41,430 nucleotides of DNA from Desulfobacula sp. (GTDB lineage: Bacteria; Desulfobacterota; Desulfobacteria; Desulfobacterales; Desulfobacteraceae): positions 1-41,430 of the forward strand of contig VMSR01000305.1 of NCBI GenBank assembly GCA_013792075.1, given 5' to 3'. Each line of letters begins with the position of its first letter. The first letter of the stretch is position 1. This document shows positions 8,408-17,535 of the stretch, in pieces. A model generated the notes under the pieces. It ran no database searches and was not told the DNA's origin. It worked only from the letters and a program-made list of their open reading frames with translations. Both the position numbers and the translations under genes were made by a program.

Positions 8408-9172
8408 ATGGAATATGAATGTATTATTTATGAAAAAAAGGACAGGATCGGACTGATCCAGTTGAACAGACCCAAAGTGCTCAATGCGATGAACCGGCAG
8501 CTCTGGATTGAGATGCAGGATGTCCTCGATAGGGCAAAACAGGACAATGATGTAAAAGCACTGATCATCACAGGTGTTGGACGCGCTTTTTCAACCGGGG
8601 CAGATCTTAAGGATTCAAAAGGCAGAAGCATTGAAGACTACAGAATATACCTTGAGTCCTTGCAGGAGGCATCCAGAAAAATCATCCGGTTTGAAAAACC
8701 AACCATTGCAGCCATTAACGGGTATGCCCTGGGTTCCGGGTATGAACTTGCGCTGGCCTGTGATATCCGAATTGCAGCCGAAGAGGCCCTTATCGGGTCC
8801 CCTGAGGCGAAGGTAACTTCCTCTGTCACAGGGGGCGCATTCCGTCTTGTCCAGGATCTGATCGGTCCGGGTAAGGCCAAAGAGCTATTGTTCACCGCAG
8901 AAAATATTACCGGCATTGAAGCTGAGCGTATTGGCCTTGTCAACAAAGCGGTACCTCTGGAGGTACTCATGGACGCGGCATTTGATATGGCCCAAAAGAT
9001 TGTTGCCAACTCTTCTTTTTCCCTGAAAGTCATCAAAAAAGGATTTCTCATGGCCCAGGGTGAGTGCAGCCTTGAGGCATTGATGGAGTATGAAATTGAA
9101 GGATGTCTGGCCTGTGTTTCAACAAAAGAAAGAGAACAGTCTTTGGAAAGCTTTGCGCAACGGAATAAATAA
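8408..9172 (+). CDS. Enoyl-CoA hydratase/isomerase family protein
   Basis: A 254-residue crotonase. Unlike the upstream crotonase it has both glutamates of a classical hydratase: E113 in GYALGSGYELALACD and E133 in IGSPEAKV. The oxyanion-hole block GVGRAFSTGADLKD lies at 56-69. The chosen ATG at 8408 has AAAGAGGTG just upstream and matches the family start; an earlier in-frame ATG at 8369 would add 13 residues with no family similarity. It probably hydrates a 2-enoyl-CoA or acts as an isomerase. The gap to the acyl-CoA synthetase gene is 16 bases, so the two are co-transcribed. Confidence 0.9.
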   Translation: MEYECIIYEKKDRIGLIQLNRPKVLNAMNRQLWIEMQDVLDRAKQDNDVKALIITGVGRAFSTGADLKDSKGRSIEDYRIYLESLQEASRKIIRFEKPTIAAINGYALGSGYELALACDIRIAAEEALIGSPEAKVTSSVTGGAFRLVQDLIGPGKAKELLFTAENITGIEAERIGLVNKAVPLEVLMDAAFDMAQKIVANSSFSLKVIKKGFLMAQGECSLEALMEYEIEGCLACVSTKEREQSLESFAQRNK

Positions 9173-9188
9173 TCAAAGGAAACCATTT

Positions 9189-11339
9189 ATGTTAGATAGA
9201 GTCCTCAACGCTAAATCAGTGGCCATTATCGGTGCATCAAAAAATAAAACCAAGCGGGGCTACCAGGCCATTAAAACGCTTTTGGCAGATGGTTTTGAAG
9301 GCAATATTTATCCGGTAAACCCAAAAGAAGATAAGATATTGGGTCTTAAGTGTTATAAAGACATTACACAAATTGATGCCCCCGTTGACCTTGCCTTGAT
9401 CACAACACCTGCCGGGACAATCCCGGGAATTTTAAAAAAATGCGGTGAAAAACAGGTTGCCGGTGCCATTATCATCGCCGGTGGTTTCAGGGAGCTGGGT
9501 GCCAAAGGAAAGGCGCTTGAACTTGAGGCGGTCGCCGTTGCAAAACAGGCAGGGGTCAGATTGATCGGGCCCAATACCTCGGGAATGATCAATCTTAAAA
9601 CCAATATGAACCTTGTGGGTATTCAAAACCCCCCCAGGGGAAACATCGCTTTGCTGTGTCAAAGCGGCAACATGGCGCTGACACTTATCACAGAGGCGAC
9701 GATCCGCAAACACGAAGGGTTTACCTACTATGTAGGGGTTGGTAATGAATCGGATATCAAGTTTCATGAATATCTTGAATTTTTCAGAAATGATCCGGAA
9801 ACCAAAGCCATCCTGATGTATGTTGAGGGTATGAGTGAAGGACGAAAATTTTTGCAGGAAGCTCATAATACAAGCATTAAAAAACCCATAGTCCTTTTAA
9901 AGAGCGGAAGATCCGTTACAGGCAAAAAATCGGCAGGGTCCCATACCGGTTCTTTGGCCGGGATGGCCGAAGTATCAAATCGCGCTTATGAGCGGGCCGG
10001 TATCATTGTGATTGAAAATTCCGATGAATTGTTCCCCGTGGCAGAAACCCTTTCAAGTCAACCGCCCATAAAAAACAATACCATTGCCATTCTTGCCGAT
10101 GGCGGGGGCCATGCCACCATTGCTGCGGATCTTTTGAGTGATTATGGCATTCATTTGCCGGAATTGTCCGATACCACCAAGGCAAAATTGAGGCAGCTCC
10201 TTCCGGAAGCCGCATCCGTTGTCAATCCCGTTGATGTGGCCGGCGGTACGGATTCTGATCCCAGCCTGTTCGCCGATTGTGCAAAGATCATACTAAAAGA
10301 CCCCAACGTCGGTGGTTTACTGGTGGTTGGGCTTTTCGGCGGGTATGGTATCCGGTTTGAAGAAAGCCTTTCCATAGGAGAGGAGGCTGCAGCCCATCGA
10401 TTCGGGGCAATGGTAAAAAAGAGACACAAACCGATTTTTGTACATTCCCTTTATAGTTCATATGACTCCAGAGCTCTGGATTTACTTCGGCATTATGATA
10501 TACCGGTTCATGATTCTCTGGATATTTCGTGTAAATGTGTGGCCTCCCTTTGTAAATATGGAAATTATTTAAAATCATACCATGGGAAAACCAATTTTGT
10601 TTTTAACTGGCGGGCCAAGGCCAAAAAAGAAGGCCAGCAGATTATTGAAAATGCAAAAAAAGAAGGCCGTCATGTACTTTTGGAGCATGAAGCCAAACAA
10701 TTGATCAAGCTCCATGGTGCCCCGACATCAATAGGCCAGGTGGCTAAAAATCAGGAAGATGCCTGGGCCATAGCCGACAAAATTATCGGGAATGGTGACC
10801 CCAAAGAAAAGGTTGTTCTAAAGATTGTTTCACCTGATATCCTGCACAAAAGCGATGCCGGCGGTGTTAAGTTGAATCTGAGTTCGGAAAGTGAAATAAA
10901 AACAGGTTTCCAGCAGATTATTGAAAGTGCCAGGGTCTATAATCCAGATGCCGACATCCGGGGTGTCCTTGTCGCACCAATGGCGCGAAAGGGCCTTGAA
11001 ATCATCATTGGTACCAAAATAGATGACCTATTCGGACCGGTGATCATGTACGGACTGGGCGGCATCATGGTTGAAATCATGAAAGATGTAACCTTCTGGG
11101 TTTTACCGGTTTCACCGACTTCCTGTAAGCGAATGCTGGAGGATACACGGTCTTCGGTGCTTTTAGACGGTGTGCGGGGCCAGAAAGGATATGACAAACC
11201 CGCATTAAGAAAGCTTATTTCCATGTGTTCTGAGCTTATTGAATCCTACCCGGAAATTGAAGAAATGGATCTGAACCCGGTTCTTCTTTATGAAGCGGGA
11301 CTTGATGTTGTGGATGCAAGAATAATACTAAAAAAATAG
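9189..11339 (+). CDS. ADP-forming acyl-CoA synthetase, fused alpha and beta parts
   Basis: A 716-residue NDP-forming acyl-CoA synthetase, the enzyme that makes ATP from acyl-CoA, ADP and phosphate or the reverse. In order: CoA-binding domain (about 1-130, starting with VLNAKSVAIIGASKN), succinyl-CoA-ligase-like domains (about 150-460) with the phosphohistidine motif SHTGSLAG (H252), then an ATP-grasp domain (about 490-716) with ILHKSDAGGV and the MDLNPVLLY block near the end. Length fits the fused form. The ATG at 9189 is preceded by AAAGGAAACC; a longer frame upstream overlaps the crotonase gene and is rejected. Placed after a crotonase, it may conserve energy in the last step of an acid oxidation or activate the substrate. 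Substrate specificity is not visible. Confidence 0.9.
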   Translation: MLDRVLNAKSVAIIGASKNKTKRGYQAIKTLLADGFEGNIYPVNPKEDKILGLKCYKDITQIDAPVDLALITTPAGTIPGILKKCGEKQVAGAIIIAGGFRELGAKGKALELEAVAVAKQAGVRLIGPNTSGMINLKTNMNLVGIQNPPRGNIALLCQSGNMALTLITEATIRKHEGFTYYVGVGNESDIKFHEYLEFFRNDPETKAILMYVEGMSEGRKFLQEAHNTSIKKPIVLLKSGRSVTGKKSAGSHTGSLAGMAEVSNRAYERAGIIVIENSDELFPVAETLSSQPPIKNNTIAILADGGGHATIAADLLSDYGIHLPELSDTTKAKLRQLLPEAASVVNPVDVAGGTDSDPSLFADCAKIILKDPNVGGLLVVGLFGGYGIRFEESLSIGEEAAAHRFGAMVKKRHKPIFVHSLYSSYDSRALDLLRHYDIPVHDSLDISCKCVASLCKYGNYLKSYHGKTNFVFNWRAKAKKEGQQIIENAKKEGRHVLLEHEAKQLIKLHGAPTSIGQVAKNQEDAWAIADKIIGNGDPKEKVVLKIVSPDILHKSDAGGVKLNLSSESEIKTGFQQIIESARVYNPDADIRGVLVAPMARKGLEIIIGTKIDDLFGPVIMYGLGGIMVEIMKDVTFWVLPVSPTSCKRMLEDTRSSVLLDGVRGQKGYDKPALRKLISMCSELIESYPEIEEMDLNPVLLYEAGLDVVDARIILKK

Positions 11340-11351
11340 GATGACCATACC

Positions 11352-13553
11352 GTGCCCTTTTTAAATGAATTAAATCATACCCTTCCCACCATAAAAGCCT
11401 ACAGGCTAATGCTCCGATTGTTTGAAGAGAACCAACGGCTTAACGATATCATCCACAGTTCAAGAACCCTTCACCAGGCAAAAAAAAAATTAAAAACATG
11501 GGCATTGGATGTTCTTTGTGAAAACAAAGAGGCCTATTTTTATTTTACCGAAAAAAAAATAGGAAAAACCCAGCTGGAAAAACTGCGATCCAAAGACCAT
11601 GCTGCCATTCGGATTTTGGATTATATCCGGCATTCAGGCCAGCAATTTGAAGATCTGAATCTCAACGGGGAAATTGTGGAAAATGATCCTTTTGCGATTC
11701 TCATGCAATGTGGCCGCAAGGGAACCGGTGGGGGAACGCCTGCCTTTTTTTATGATATGATTCACCTTTTCAGACAATTTTCAGGAAATGATGTTCCAAA
11801 ACCGAACAAACTGGACATTTCAATATGGATGGACCGGTATTCTTCAGGGCTTGATCCAGAAGTTGTCCGGTCAAGAGAAAAAAACAAGCTTCGGATATTG
11901 AAAATTATCATTCAAAAAATTGATGAAAGAAAAATCAAAAGCAAGCTGTATTGTTTTAAAAAAGGGGTGTCCAGGCAAAAAAAGCTGGCCCTTGCCAAAA
12001 CATGGTGGAATGATTACAAATTTCATCTTAAATTTGCAGTTCGAACCCCTGAAGATCTGAATGAAATGCTTGATTTTTCCCTTGACCGGGAGATCATGGA
12101 CACGTTGAAACAGGCCCAAAAGGTTGGGATCCCCATATTTGTAAATCCCTATTACCTGTCGCTGCTGGACACACAGGCATCCATTATTTCCCTGGGGGCC
12201 GATCTTGCCATCCGCCAATATATGATCTATTCAAAGGAACTGGTCAACGAATTCGGCAATATCAAAGCATGGGAAAAAGAAGATGTTGTAGAGCCCGGGA
12301 AACCCAATGCCGCCGGCTGGATCATCCCGGACGATTGTATTCACAGACGATACCCGAATGTTGCCATTTTAATTCCCAAGGGCATGGGGCGTGCCTGTGG
12401 CGGACTGTGCTCCATCTGCCAGAGAATGTATGGGTTTCAACAGGGCGATTTAAATTTTAATCTTGAAAAATTAAAGGCCAGGGTCTCACTGGATGGACGC
12501 CTGGAAGCCTCTACCGCCTATTTTGAAAATGATTCCCAGTTGAGGGATGTCCTCATCACCGGCGGTGATGCCCTGATGAGCAATAATAAAGCCCTTAGAA
12601 AAATTCTTCAAAGTGTGTATCAAATGGCCAAAAGAAAACGCCGGGCCAATATGAACAGAAAAGAGGGGGAAAAATACGCGGAAATATTAAGGGTAAGGCT
12701 GGGGACAAGGCTTCCGGTTTATCTTCCCATGAGAATCCAGCCCGGCCTTGTGAACATCCTTGCTGAATTTAAAGAAAAGGCAACAAAAATAGGCATTCAA
12801 CAATTTGTGTTCCAGACACATTTTGAATCTCCCATGGAAATAACGCCTGAAACAAAATTATGTGTAGATCAGCTGAACAAGGCTGGATGGATTGTAACCA
12901 ACCAGCTGGTGTTTACATCTGCCGCCTCAAGAAGAGGGCATACGGCAAAACTTCGAAAAACACTCAATGACATCGGTGTTCTGCCCTATTATTCTTTCAC
13001 TGTTAAGGGCTATATGGAAAATCACCATCTTTTTTCACCCAATGCGCGGCTGGTTCAAGAAAGTATGGAAGAAAAAATCATCGGCGTCCTGCCGGAAAAA
13101 TTTTTCCCGGCTTTAAGACAACTGCCCCGGGATGCTGAAAATATTGTTCATCGACTGTCCAAGGTGCGAACAGATGCCGGCATCCCGTTCCTGGCAACGG
13201 ACAGGAATGTTCTCAATCTTCCCGGGGTGGGCAAGAGTCTGACCTTCAGAACCATCGGCATTACCAATGACGGCAGAAGAATCCTTGAATTTGATCACGA
13301 TACGACAAGAGCCCATAGCCCGATTATAAAAAAAATGGGGAAAGTCACCATCATTGAATCCAAAAGCATCCATGACTACCTCCAACAGCTTGACGATATG
13401 GGCGAAGATGTGTCCGAATATGCATCCATCTATGGATATTCGTTAAGCGAAACCGAACCCAGGGATCTTATCTTTGAATATCCAGACTATGATTACGAAC
13501 TAACAAAAAAAATCACAAACCTGGATCTTAATTTAAGGAACCCGGATAAATAG
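11352..13553 (+). CDS. Lysine-2,3-aminomutase-like radical SAM protein, extended form
   Basis: A 733-residue KamA-family protein, starting at a GTG preceded by AGGA ten bases upstream; an ATG at 11341 is out of frame. The radical-SAM motif is C349, C353 and C356 in ACGGLCSICQ. The PLP-binding lysine is probably K628 in LPGVGKS, which corresponds to the glycine-rich PGGGGK block of lysine 2,3-aminomutase. Classical KamA has about 125 residues before the iron-sulfur motif; here there are 348, so about 220 extra N-terminal residues of unknown role are present. It may move an amino group between alpha and beta carbons of an amino acid, but the substrate is not known. The gene follows the acyl-CoA synthetase by 12 bases and is the last of the run. 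Confidence 0.85.
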   Translation: MPFLNELNHTLPTIKAYRLMLRLFEENQRLNDIIHSSRTLHQAKKKLKTWALDVLCENKEAYFYFTEKKIGKTQLEKLRSKDHAAIRILDYIRHSGQQFEDLNLNGEIVENDPFAILMQCGRKGTGGGTPAFFYDMIHLFRQFSGNDVPKPNKLDISIWMDRYSSGLDPEVVRSREKNKLRILKIIIQKIDERKIKSKLYCFKKGVSRQKKLALAKTWWNDYKFHLKFAVRTPEDLNEMLDFSLDREIMDTLKQAQKVGIPIFVNPYYLSLLDTQASIISLGADLAIRQYMIYSKELVNEFGNIKAWEKEDVVEPGKPNAAGWIIPDDCIHRRYPNVAILIPKGMGRACGGLCSICQRMYGFQQGDLNFNLEKLKARVSLDGRLEASTAYFENDSQLRDVLITGGDALMSNNKALRKILQSVYQMAKRKRRANMNRKEGEKYAEILRVRLGTRLPVYLPMRIQPGLVNILAEFKEKATKIGIQQFVFQTHFESPMEITPETKLCVDQLNKAGWIVTNQLVFTSAASRRGHTAKLRKTLNDIGVLPYYSFTVKGYMENHHLFSPNARLVQESMEEKIIGVLPEKFFPALRQLPRDAENIVHRLSKVRTDAGIPFLATDRNVLNLPGVGKSLTFRTIGITNDGRRILEFDHDTTRAHSPIIKKMGKVTIIESKSIHDYLQQLDDMGEDVSEYASIYGYSLSETEPRDLIFEYPDYDYELTKKITNLDLNLRNPDK

Positions 13554-13568
13554 AGCCCTTAAAAAAAG

Positions 13569-14921
13569 TTATTTTTTCCGGGTGCAGTCCCGGTCCACCA
13601 GCAAAAGCAGGTGACGCAGGATGAACAGGCAGACAAGGCCGCTGACCAGAAGGGAAACGGTATGACTGATATAAACCCCCCTGCCGCCCCACAGGGAGGC
13701 AAACAAAAAGGCCAGGGGCAGTCGCAAAACAAGCAGCCGGCTCACATTAATGAACAGGGTATATCTGGGCCGTTTCACCCCCTGGGCAAGGCCGGTCACA
13801 ATCAACTCCATGGGTCCCAGCCAATAACCGAGCAGGGCCAGTCTGAAGGCATGGACAGAGAGACTAAGGACCTGGCTGTCCGGTCTGAACAGACCGATAA
13901 CCCCGGGGGCACAGATCCAGAGAATGACACTCACTGGCACGAGTATCCCATAGCAGACCAGGATCAAAATCCGCACCGCCTCGCGAATGCGCACCCCATT
14001 CCCCGCCCCCAGGTTAAACCCGGCAAAGGGAATCAGGGAACAGGACAATCCGATCAACGGCAGGATGATCATCTGCTCCATGCGTGCGGACAGGGTCCAG
14101 GCCCCCATATAGGCCGGACCGAAGGGGGCCAGCACATAGTTCAAACCGGCCGCGGAAATCGGCATTACCAGCATGGCCAGGGCCACGGGTCCGCCCATGA
14201 CAAAAATTTTCTTCCAGGCCCGGACGTGGTTACCGTCCCCCCAAAAATGCGGCCTGTCCTTTTTGCGTTTTTTAAGCACATACCACATGATACAACCGGG
14301 CAGAGCCCAGCCGATAAAAGAGGCCAGGGAGGCACCGGCAATCCCCATTTTACAGGTAAAAATCAGGATCGGATCCAGGGCCATGTTCAGCAGGTTGCCG
14401 GCGATCATGGCCTTCATTGGGGTCTTGGCATCCCCATAGCTTAATAAAATACCTTCGCAGATCATGGCAAATCCCATGGCCGGAAAGGTCCAGACCAGCC
14501 AGAACAAGAACTTGTCCGCTTCCACGAGTACGGTTTTTTCAACACCAAACAACCCGAAGAACCCATGGTTGATCCCGGGGAAGATGAGCAGGCAGAAGGG
14601 GGCCAGCAACATAAGGGCCAGGGGCATGGCGGCTGCAGCAATGGCGCTTGCTTTATCAGGGGCGTTGGCGCCCCTGGCATGGCTCATAAGGGCGGTCGTG
14701 CCAACAGCCACCCCCTTTACAATGGCCATGGCAAAATAAAAAACAGGAAGGGACAGGGACAGGGCTGCCAGCTCAATGGTACCCAGCCAGGACACAAAAA
14801 CCGTGTCCACCAGGGAGTATAGATTCTGGAAAAACATGGACACCATGGCCGGTGCCCCCAGGCTGAACAGCACGACAAAGACGCTGCCCTCCCCCATGTT
14901 CAAACTTTTTTTCTCATCCAC
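13569..14921 (-). CDS. MATE family efflux transporter
   Basis: A 450-residue membrane protein with about twelve hydrophobic segments and the MATE pattern: GAPAMVSMFFQNLYSLVDTVFVSWLGTIELAALSLS at the start and a second homologous half from about 235 (GGPVALAMLVMPISAAGLNYVLAPFG). It would export a cationic or amphipathic compound using a Na+ or H+ gradient. Its start overlaps the end of the aminotransferase gene by 8 bases, so it is the last gene of a three-gene operon. The KamA-like gene converges on it with only 15 bases between the stops. Confidence 0.9.
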   Translation of the reverse strand: MDEKKSLNMGEGSVFVVLFSLGAPAMVSMFFQNLYSLVDTVFVSWLGTIELAALSLSLPVFYFAMAIVKGVAVGTTALMSHARGANAPDKASAIAAAAMPLALMLLAPFCLLIFPGINHGFFGLFGVEKTVLVEADKFLFWLVWTFPAMGFAMICEGILLSYGDAKTPMKAMIAGNLLNMALDPILIFTCKMGIAGASLASFIGWALPGCIMWYVLKKRKKDRPHFWGDGNHVRAWKKIFVMGGPVALAMLVMPISAAGLNYVLAPFGPAYMGAWTLSARMEQMIILPLIGLSCSLIPFAGFNLGAGNGVRIREAVRILILVCYGILVPVSVILWICAPGVIGLFRPDSQVLSLSVHAFRLALLGYWLGPMELIVTGLAQGVKRPRYTLFINVSRLLVLRLPLAFLFASLWGGRGVYISHTVSLLVSGLVCLFILRHLLLLVDRDCTRKK

Positions 14922-16044
14922 GCTGGGGTCTCATCTCCTGAATGATTTGTTGAAAGGCCACGCAAAATTCTTCCATCACCGGCATCTGGACCAGGCTGAC
15001 ACGGATCCAGTTGGGGAAACGGAATCCTGTCATGGTGCGGACCATAATCCCCTTTGTCATGAGCTTCCGATACATGAGGGTATCGGAAAAGGGCAGGTGC
15101 ACCATGAGATAATTGCCCTGGTTACACAGAAAGTCAAGGCCCAGTTCCTCCAGCAGGGGGCAGACAAGGGCCTTTGCATCCCCCACCATTTTACGGGTAT
15201 CCCGGATAAAGGACCCGTCATTGGAAAGGGCGGCGGCAGCCGAGCGCTGGGCCAGGGTGTTCACGGAATAAACCACATGGGTGCGCCGCACCATGTTCAC
15301 CACATCCAAAGCCCCGCACAGGTAACCGATGCGCAGGGAGGCCAGGGCATACATCTTGGAAAAGGTGCGGAACACAATAACATTGGGATAGCGTTCCATG
15401 AGGGCCAGGCCGTCGGGAAAATCCGGCGCTTCCACATATTCACAATAGGCCTCGTCAATGACCACCAGGGCCCTGTTGTCCACCCTGTCCAGAAAATCAG
15501 TCATGGTGGTGGTGTTCCAATAGGTGCCCGTGGGATTATTGGGATTGCAGACAAACAAAATTTTGGTGCGATCGTCCATGGCCAAGATCATGGCATCGAG
15601 GTCAAAGGCATGGTCTTTCAGGGGAACAAGTTTTGCCTCAAACCCTGAAAACTGAGCCACCCATTCATACACGGCAAAGGTTTTGTCTGCCGTGATAATA
15701 TTGTCGCCTTCCTGGCAAAAGGCCTTTATCACGGAGGCGATGACCTCGCAGGAGCCGTTTCCCACCAGAAATTGTTCCGGGTCCTTGTTAAATTTCTCTG
15801 CCAAAACATTTCGCAGGTCAAAACAATCCCCATTGGGATAGACAGGCACGGCGCGGGGGGGAAAGGCCTGCAGAATATCAAACACCTCGGGCGGCGGCCC
15901 CAGGGCATTCTCATTATTGTTGAGGCGGTACAGATGGTCCACCCCATAGAGACGCATGAATTCTGTGTCCGGCTTACTGGGTACGTAGACCTCAAAGGAC
16001 TGGATATGGGCAGGAACCAGGCGGTTAAAATCAAGCAGGCTCAT
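14914..16044 (-). CDS. Histidinol-phosphate aminotransferase-like PLP enzyme
   Basis: A 376-residue class I/II aminotransferase of the HisC type. Visible blocks: LNNNENALGPPP at 41-52 near the N-terminus, CNPNNPTG at 166-173, the PLP-pyridine aspartate D197 in VIDEAY, and the Schiff-base lysine K230 in FRTFSKMYALASLRIGYL. The ATG at 16044 gives the normal family start; a longer frame to 16230 lies inside the neighbouring gene and is rejected. It overlaps the upstream gene by 14 bases. Similar enzymes act on histidinol phosphate or on other amino acids, phosphonates and secondary metabolites. Since no his genes are nearby and a MATE exporter follows, a specialised substrate is as likely as histidine synthesis. 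Confidence 0.85.
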   Translation of the reverse strand: MSLLDFNRLVPAHIQSFEVYVPSKPDTEFMRLYGVDHLYRLNNNENALGPPPEVFDILQAFPPRAVPVYPNGDCFDLRNVLAEKFNKDPEQFLVGNGSCEVIASVIKAFCQEGDNIITADKTFAVYEWVAQFSGFEAKLVPLKDHAFDLDAMILAMDDRTKILFVCNPNNPTGTYWNTTTMTDFLDRVDNRALVVIDEAYCEYVEAPDFPDGLALMERYPNVIVFRTFSKMYALASLRIGYLCGALDVVNMVRRTHVVYSVNTLAQRSAAAALSNDGSFIRDTRKMVGDAKALVCPLLEELGLDFLCNQGNYLMVHLPFSDTLMYRKLMTKGIMVRTMTGFRFPNWIRVSLVQMPVMEEFCVAFQQIIQEMRPQRG

Positions 16045-17332
16045 ACTGGAACACCACCAGATCGGATCTGCCGCCATGGGGCAGCAACAGCCTTGGTTTA
16101 AATCCGTTTTCCATGAGCACTCCGCCCAGGGCTGCCTGCCAGCCAAAGGCAAGGTCCAGTTTGAAAAAAATATTGGAAAAATTTTCCCGGCACAGGGTAT
16201 CCACATGGCGGGCCACGCAATCTTTGGCATCGGCTCCTGTTACCATGGGCATAAGAGTCGCCTCGCCCAGTTCCGGCCTCAGCTGGGTTGAAAACACCGA
16301 TCGCCTGGGCAGAGCCTCCCCAAAGCCGCAAGTTTCCCGTATGTCCCGCATCAGTACCAGGCGGCCATAGGCAGCCGAAAGAAAGCTTACCATGGCAGGA
16401 TGGGCCCAGACCGAGGCGCCCATGTCTTCGCCCAGATGGCGATACCAGACCTCTTCCCGGGATGCCTGGCCGTCGGACTGAACGTATGAAAAATGGCCCA
16501 GGGACTCAAACTCTTTTGTGGTCAATTCCGGAGTGGCCAGCTCACTGAACAGGCCCATGGCCTTTGTGCGGGCAACCCTTTGGATCAGATGTTCGGTTAA
16601 AAGGGCGGCAGCCTGTTCTTCCCTGCAAAAAACATAGGGCCCGAAAAAACCTATTCCTTTTTCCGATAAGGCCTGCCAACAGATCATGCCGGCCAGGGCG
16701 GAAGTCTCGTCCAGGACCAGGGCCATGTCCATATCCTTTTGGGCCACCATGTCCGCCACCTTGCCGGGCATGGAAAATGCTGTATGGTTCTTGCGGGCCG
16801 GATATAAGTTGACGGCACGGACACAGGCCGCCTGGATAAAAGCCGATTCTGGTGCCGGGACAATGGTCAGCTTTCCTTTGGACCGGATGGGATCGGCCGC
16901 TATCTTTGTCACCACCGGATAGGAACAGTCCTGGCGCAGGGCCAGGTGCACCACCTCCCCTTCCAGGTGCAGGGTAAACCCGTCCACCATGCGGGAGGCC
17001 AGCAGCAGGCCCAGATGATCCAGATCGTTTGGGTCGGACAGGTTCGGTTTGGCCGCAAGGTTCATGGCCCAGAGATGGGAAGGGTCAGCCCGGAAGGAAA
17101 ACTCGGCCAACACATGCCAACCATAGGGTTTCAGGCTGAAACCAATTTTTGTGCCCAAAGCCGTCCGGGCAAGATGGCTGACAATTTCCTCAACCGCCAT
17201 GGTCAAACGCAGGGTCTTGCTGCGATCCAGCCCGAGCACGGGAGCGCCCTGCTCCACCACCGCCTGGACCAGGGGAATCCAGGCCATGTCGGCCTGCAAC
17301 TCCATCAAAACCGGTTGATTCAATTTTATCAT
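16031..17332 (-). CDS. Fusion of a histidine-kinase-like ATPase domain and a GNAT-like module
   Basis: A 433-residue protein I cannot name. Residues 1-150 look like a HATPase domain of the anti-sigma/RsbW kind: TMAVEEIVSHLAR (44-56) sits where the N-box helix is expected and DLDHLGLLLASRMVDGF (103-119) where the glycine/lid region is. Residues 155-433 align with the whole 341-residue GNAT-like protein encoded divergently at 17536: for example GLFSELATPELTTKEFESLGHF (260-281) against LVYGEPVCNHPFSQKLGRSQNF, RRSVFSTQ (343-350) against TRISTQ, and the C-terminal LMENGFKPRLLLP against LRARGYFFGGVLP. First gene of a three-gene overlapping operon with aminotransferase and MATE exporter. Function is unknown; regulation by partner binding plus acyl transfer is only a guess. 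Confidence 0.72.
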   Translation of the reverse strand: MIKLNQPVLMELQADMAWIPLVQAVVEQGAPVLGLDRSKTLRLTMAVEEIVSHLARTALGTKIGFSLKPYGWHVLAEFSFRADPSHLWAMNLAAKPNLSDPNDLDHLGLLLASRMVDGFTLHLEGEVVHLALRQDCSYPVVTKIAADPIRSKGKLTIVPAPESAFIQAACVRAVNLYPARKNHTAFSMPGKVADMVAQKDMDMALVLDETSALAGMICWQALSEKGIGFFGPYVFCREEQAAALLTEHLIQRVARTKAMGLFSELATPELTTKEFESLGHFSYVQSDGQASREEVWYRHLGEDMGASVWAHPAMVSFLSAAYGRLVLMRDIRETCGFGEALPRRSVFSTQLRPELGEATLMPMVTGADAKDCVARHVDTLCRENFSNIFFKLDLAFGWQAALGGVLMENGFKPRLLLPHGGRSDLVVFQYEPA

Positions 17333-17369
17333 GGGATTTCCTTATGTTTTGAAACACATCCTCTGGCAA

Positions 17370-17396
17370 ATTATAGGGTCCATGGAAATGTGTCAA
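17370..17396 (-). promoter_or_regulatory. Promoter of the ATPase-GNAT / aminotransferase / MATE operon
   Basis: On the minus strand a perfect TTGACA (17391-17396) and a perfect TATAAT (17370-17375) are separated by 15 bases. The short spacer is unusual and may mean a need for an activator, but both hexamers are exact consensus. Confidence 0.55.
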
Positions 17397-17442
17397 GCCT
17401 ATTTTCATAAGGATCTCCCCGGTCTTTTTTTTTCTATGTCCC

Positions 17443-17472
17443 TTGACAAAAAACAAAATTCCGTCCTATGTG
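17443..17472 (+). promoter_or_regulatory. Possible promoter of the GNAT / M20 / Na-Pi gene run
   Basis: TTGACA at 17443-17448, then 18 bases and TATGTG at 17467-17472 (or CTATGT with a 17-base spacer). It lies back to back with the minus-strand promoter at 17370-17396, so the two runs may be co-regulated. Confidence 0.4.
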
Positions 17473-17535
17473 CTAAGCATGTCATCCAAAGGCCATGAAA
17501 CCCAAATAAAAAATAAGGATACCCAATAAAAAGCC

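Noticed and set aside
13611-14444. 277-codon plus-strand frame opposite the MATE gene
   Set aside because: Shadow frame of the MATE gene, glutamine- and glycine-rich, no ribosome binding site and no recognisable family.
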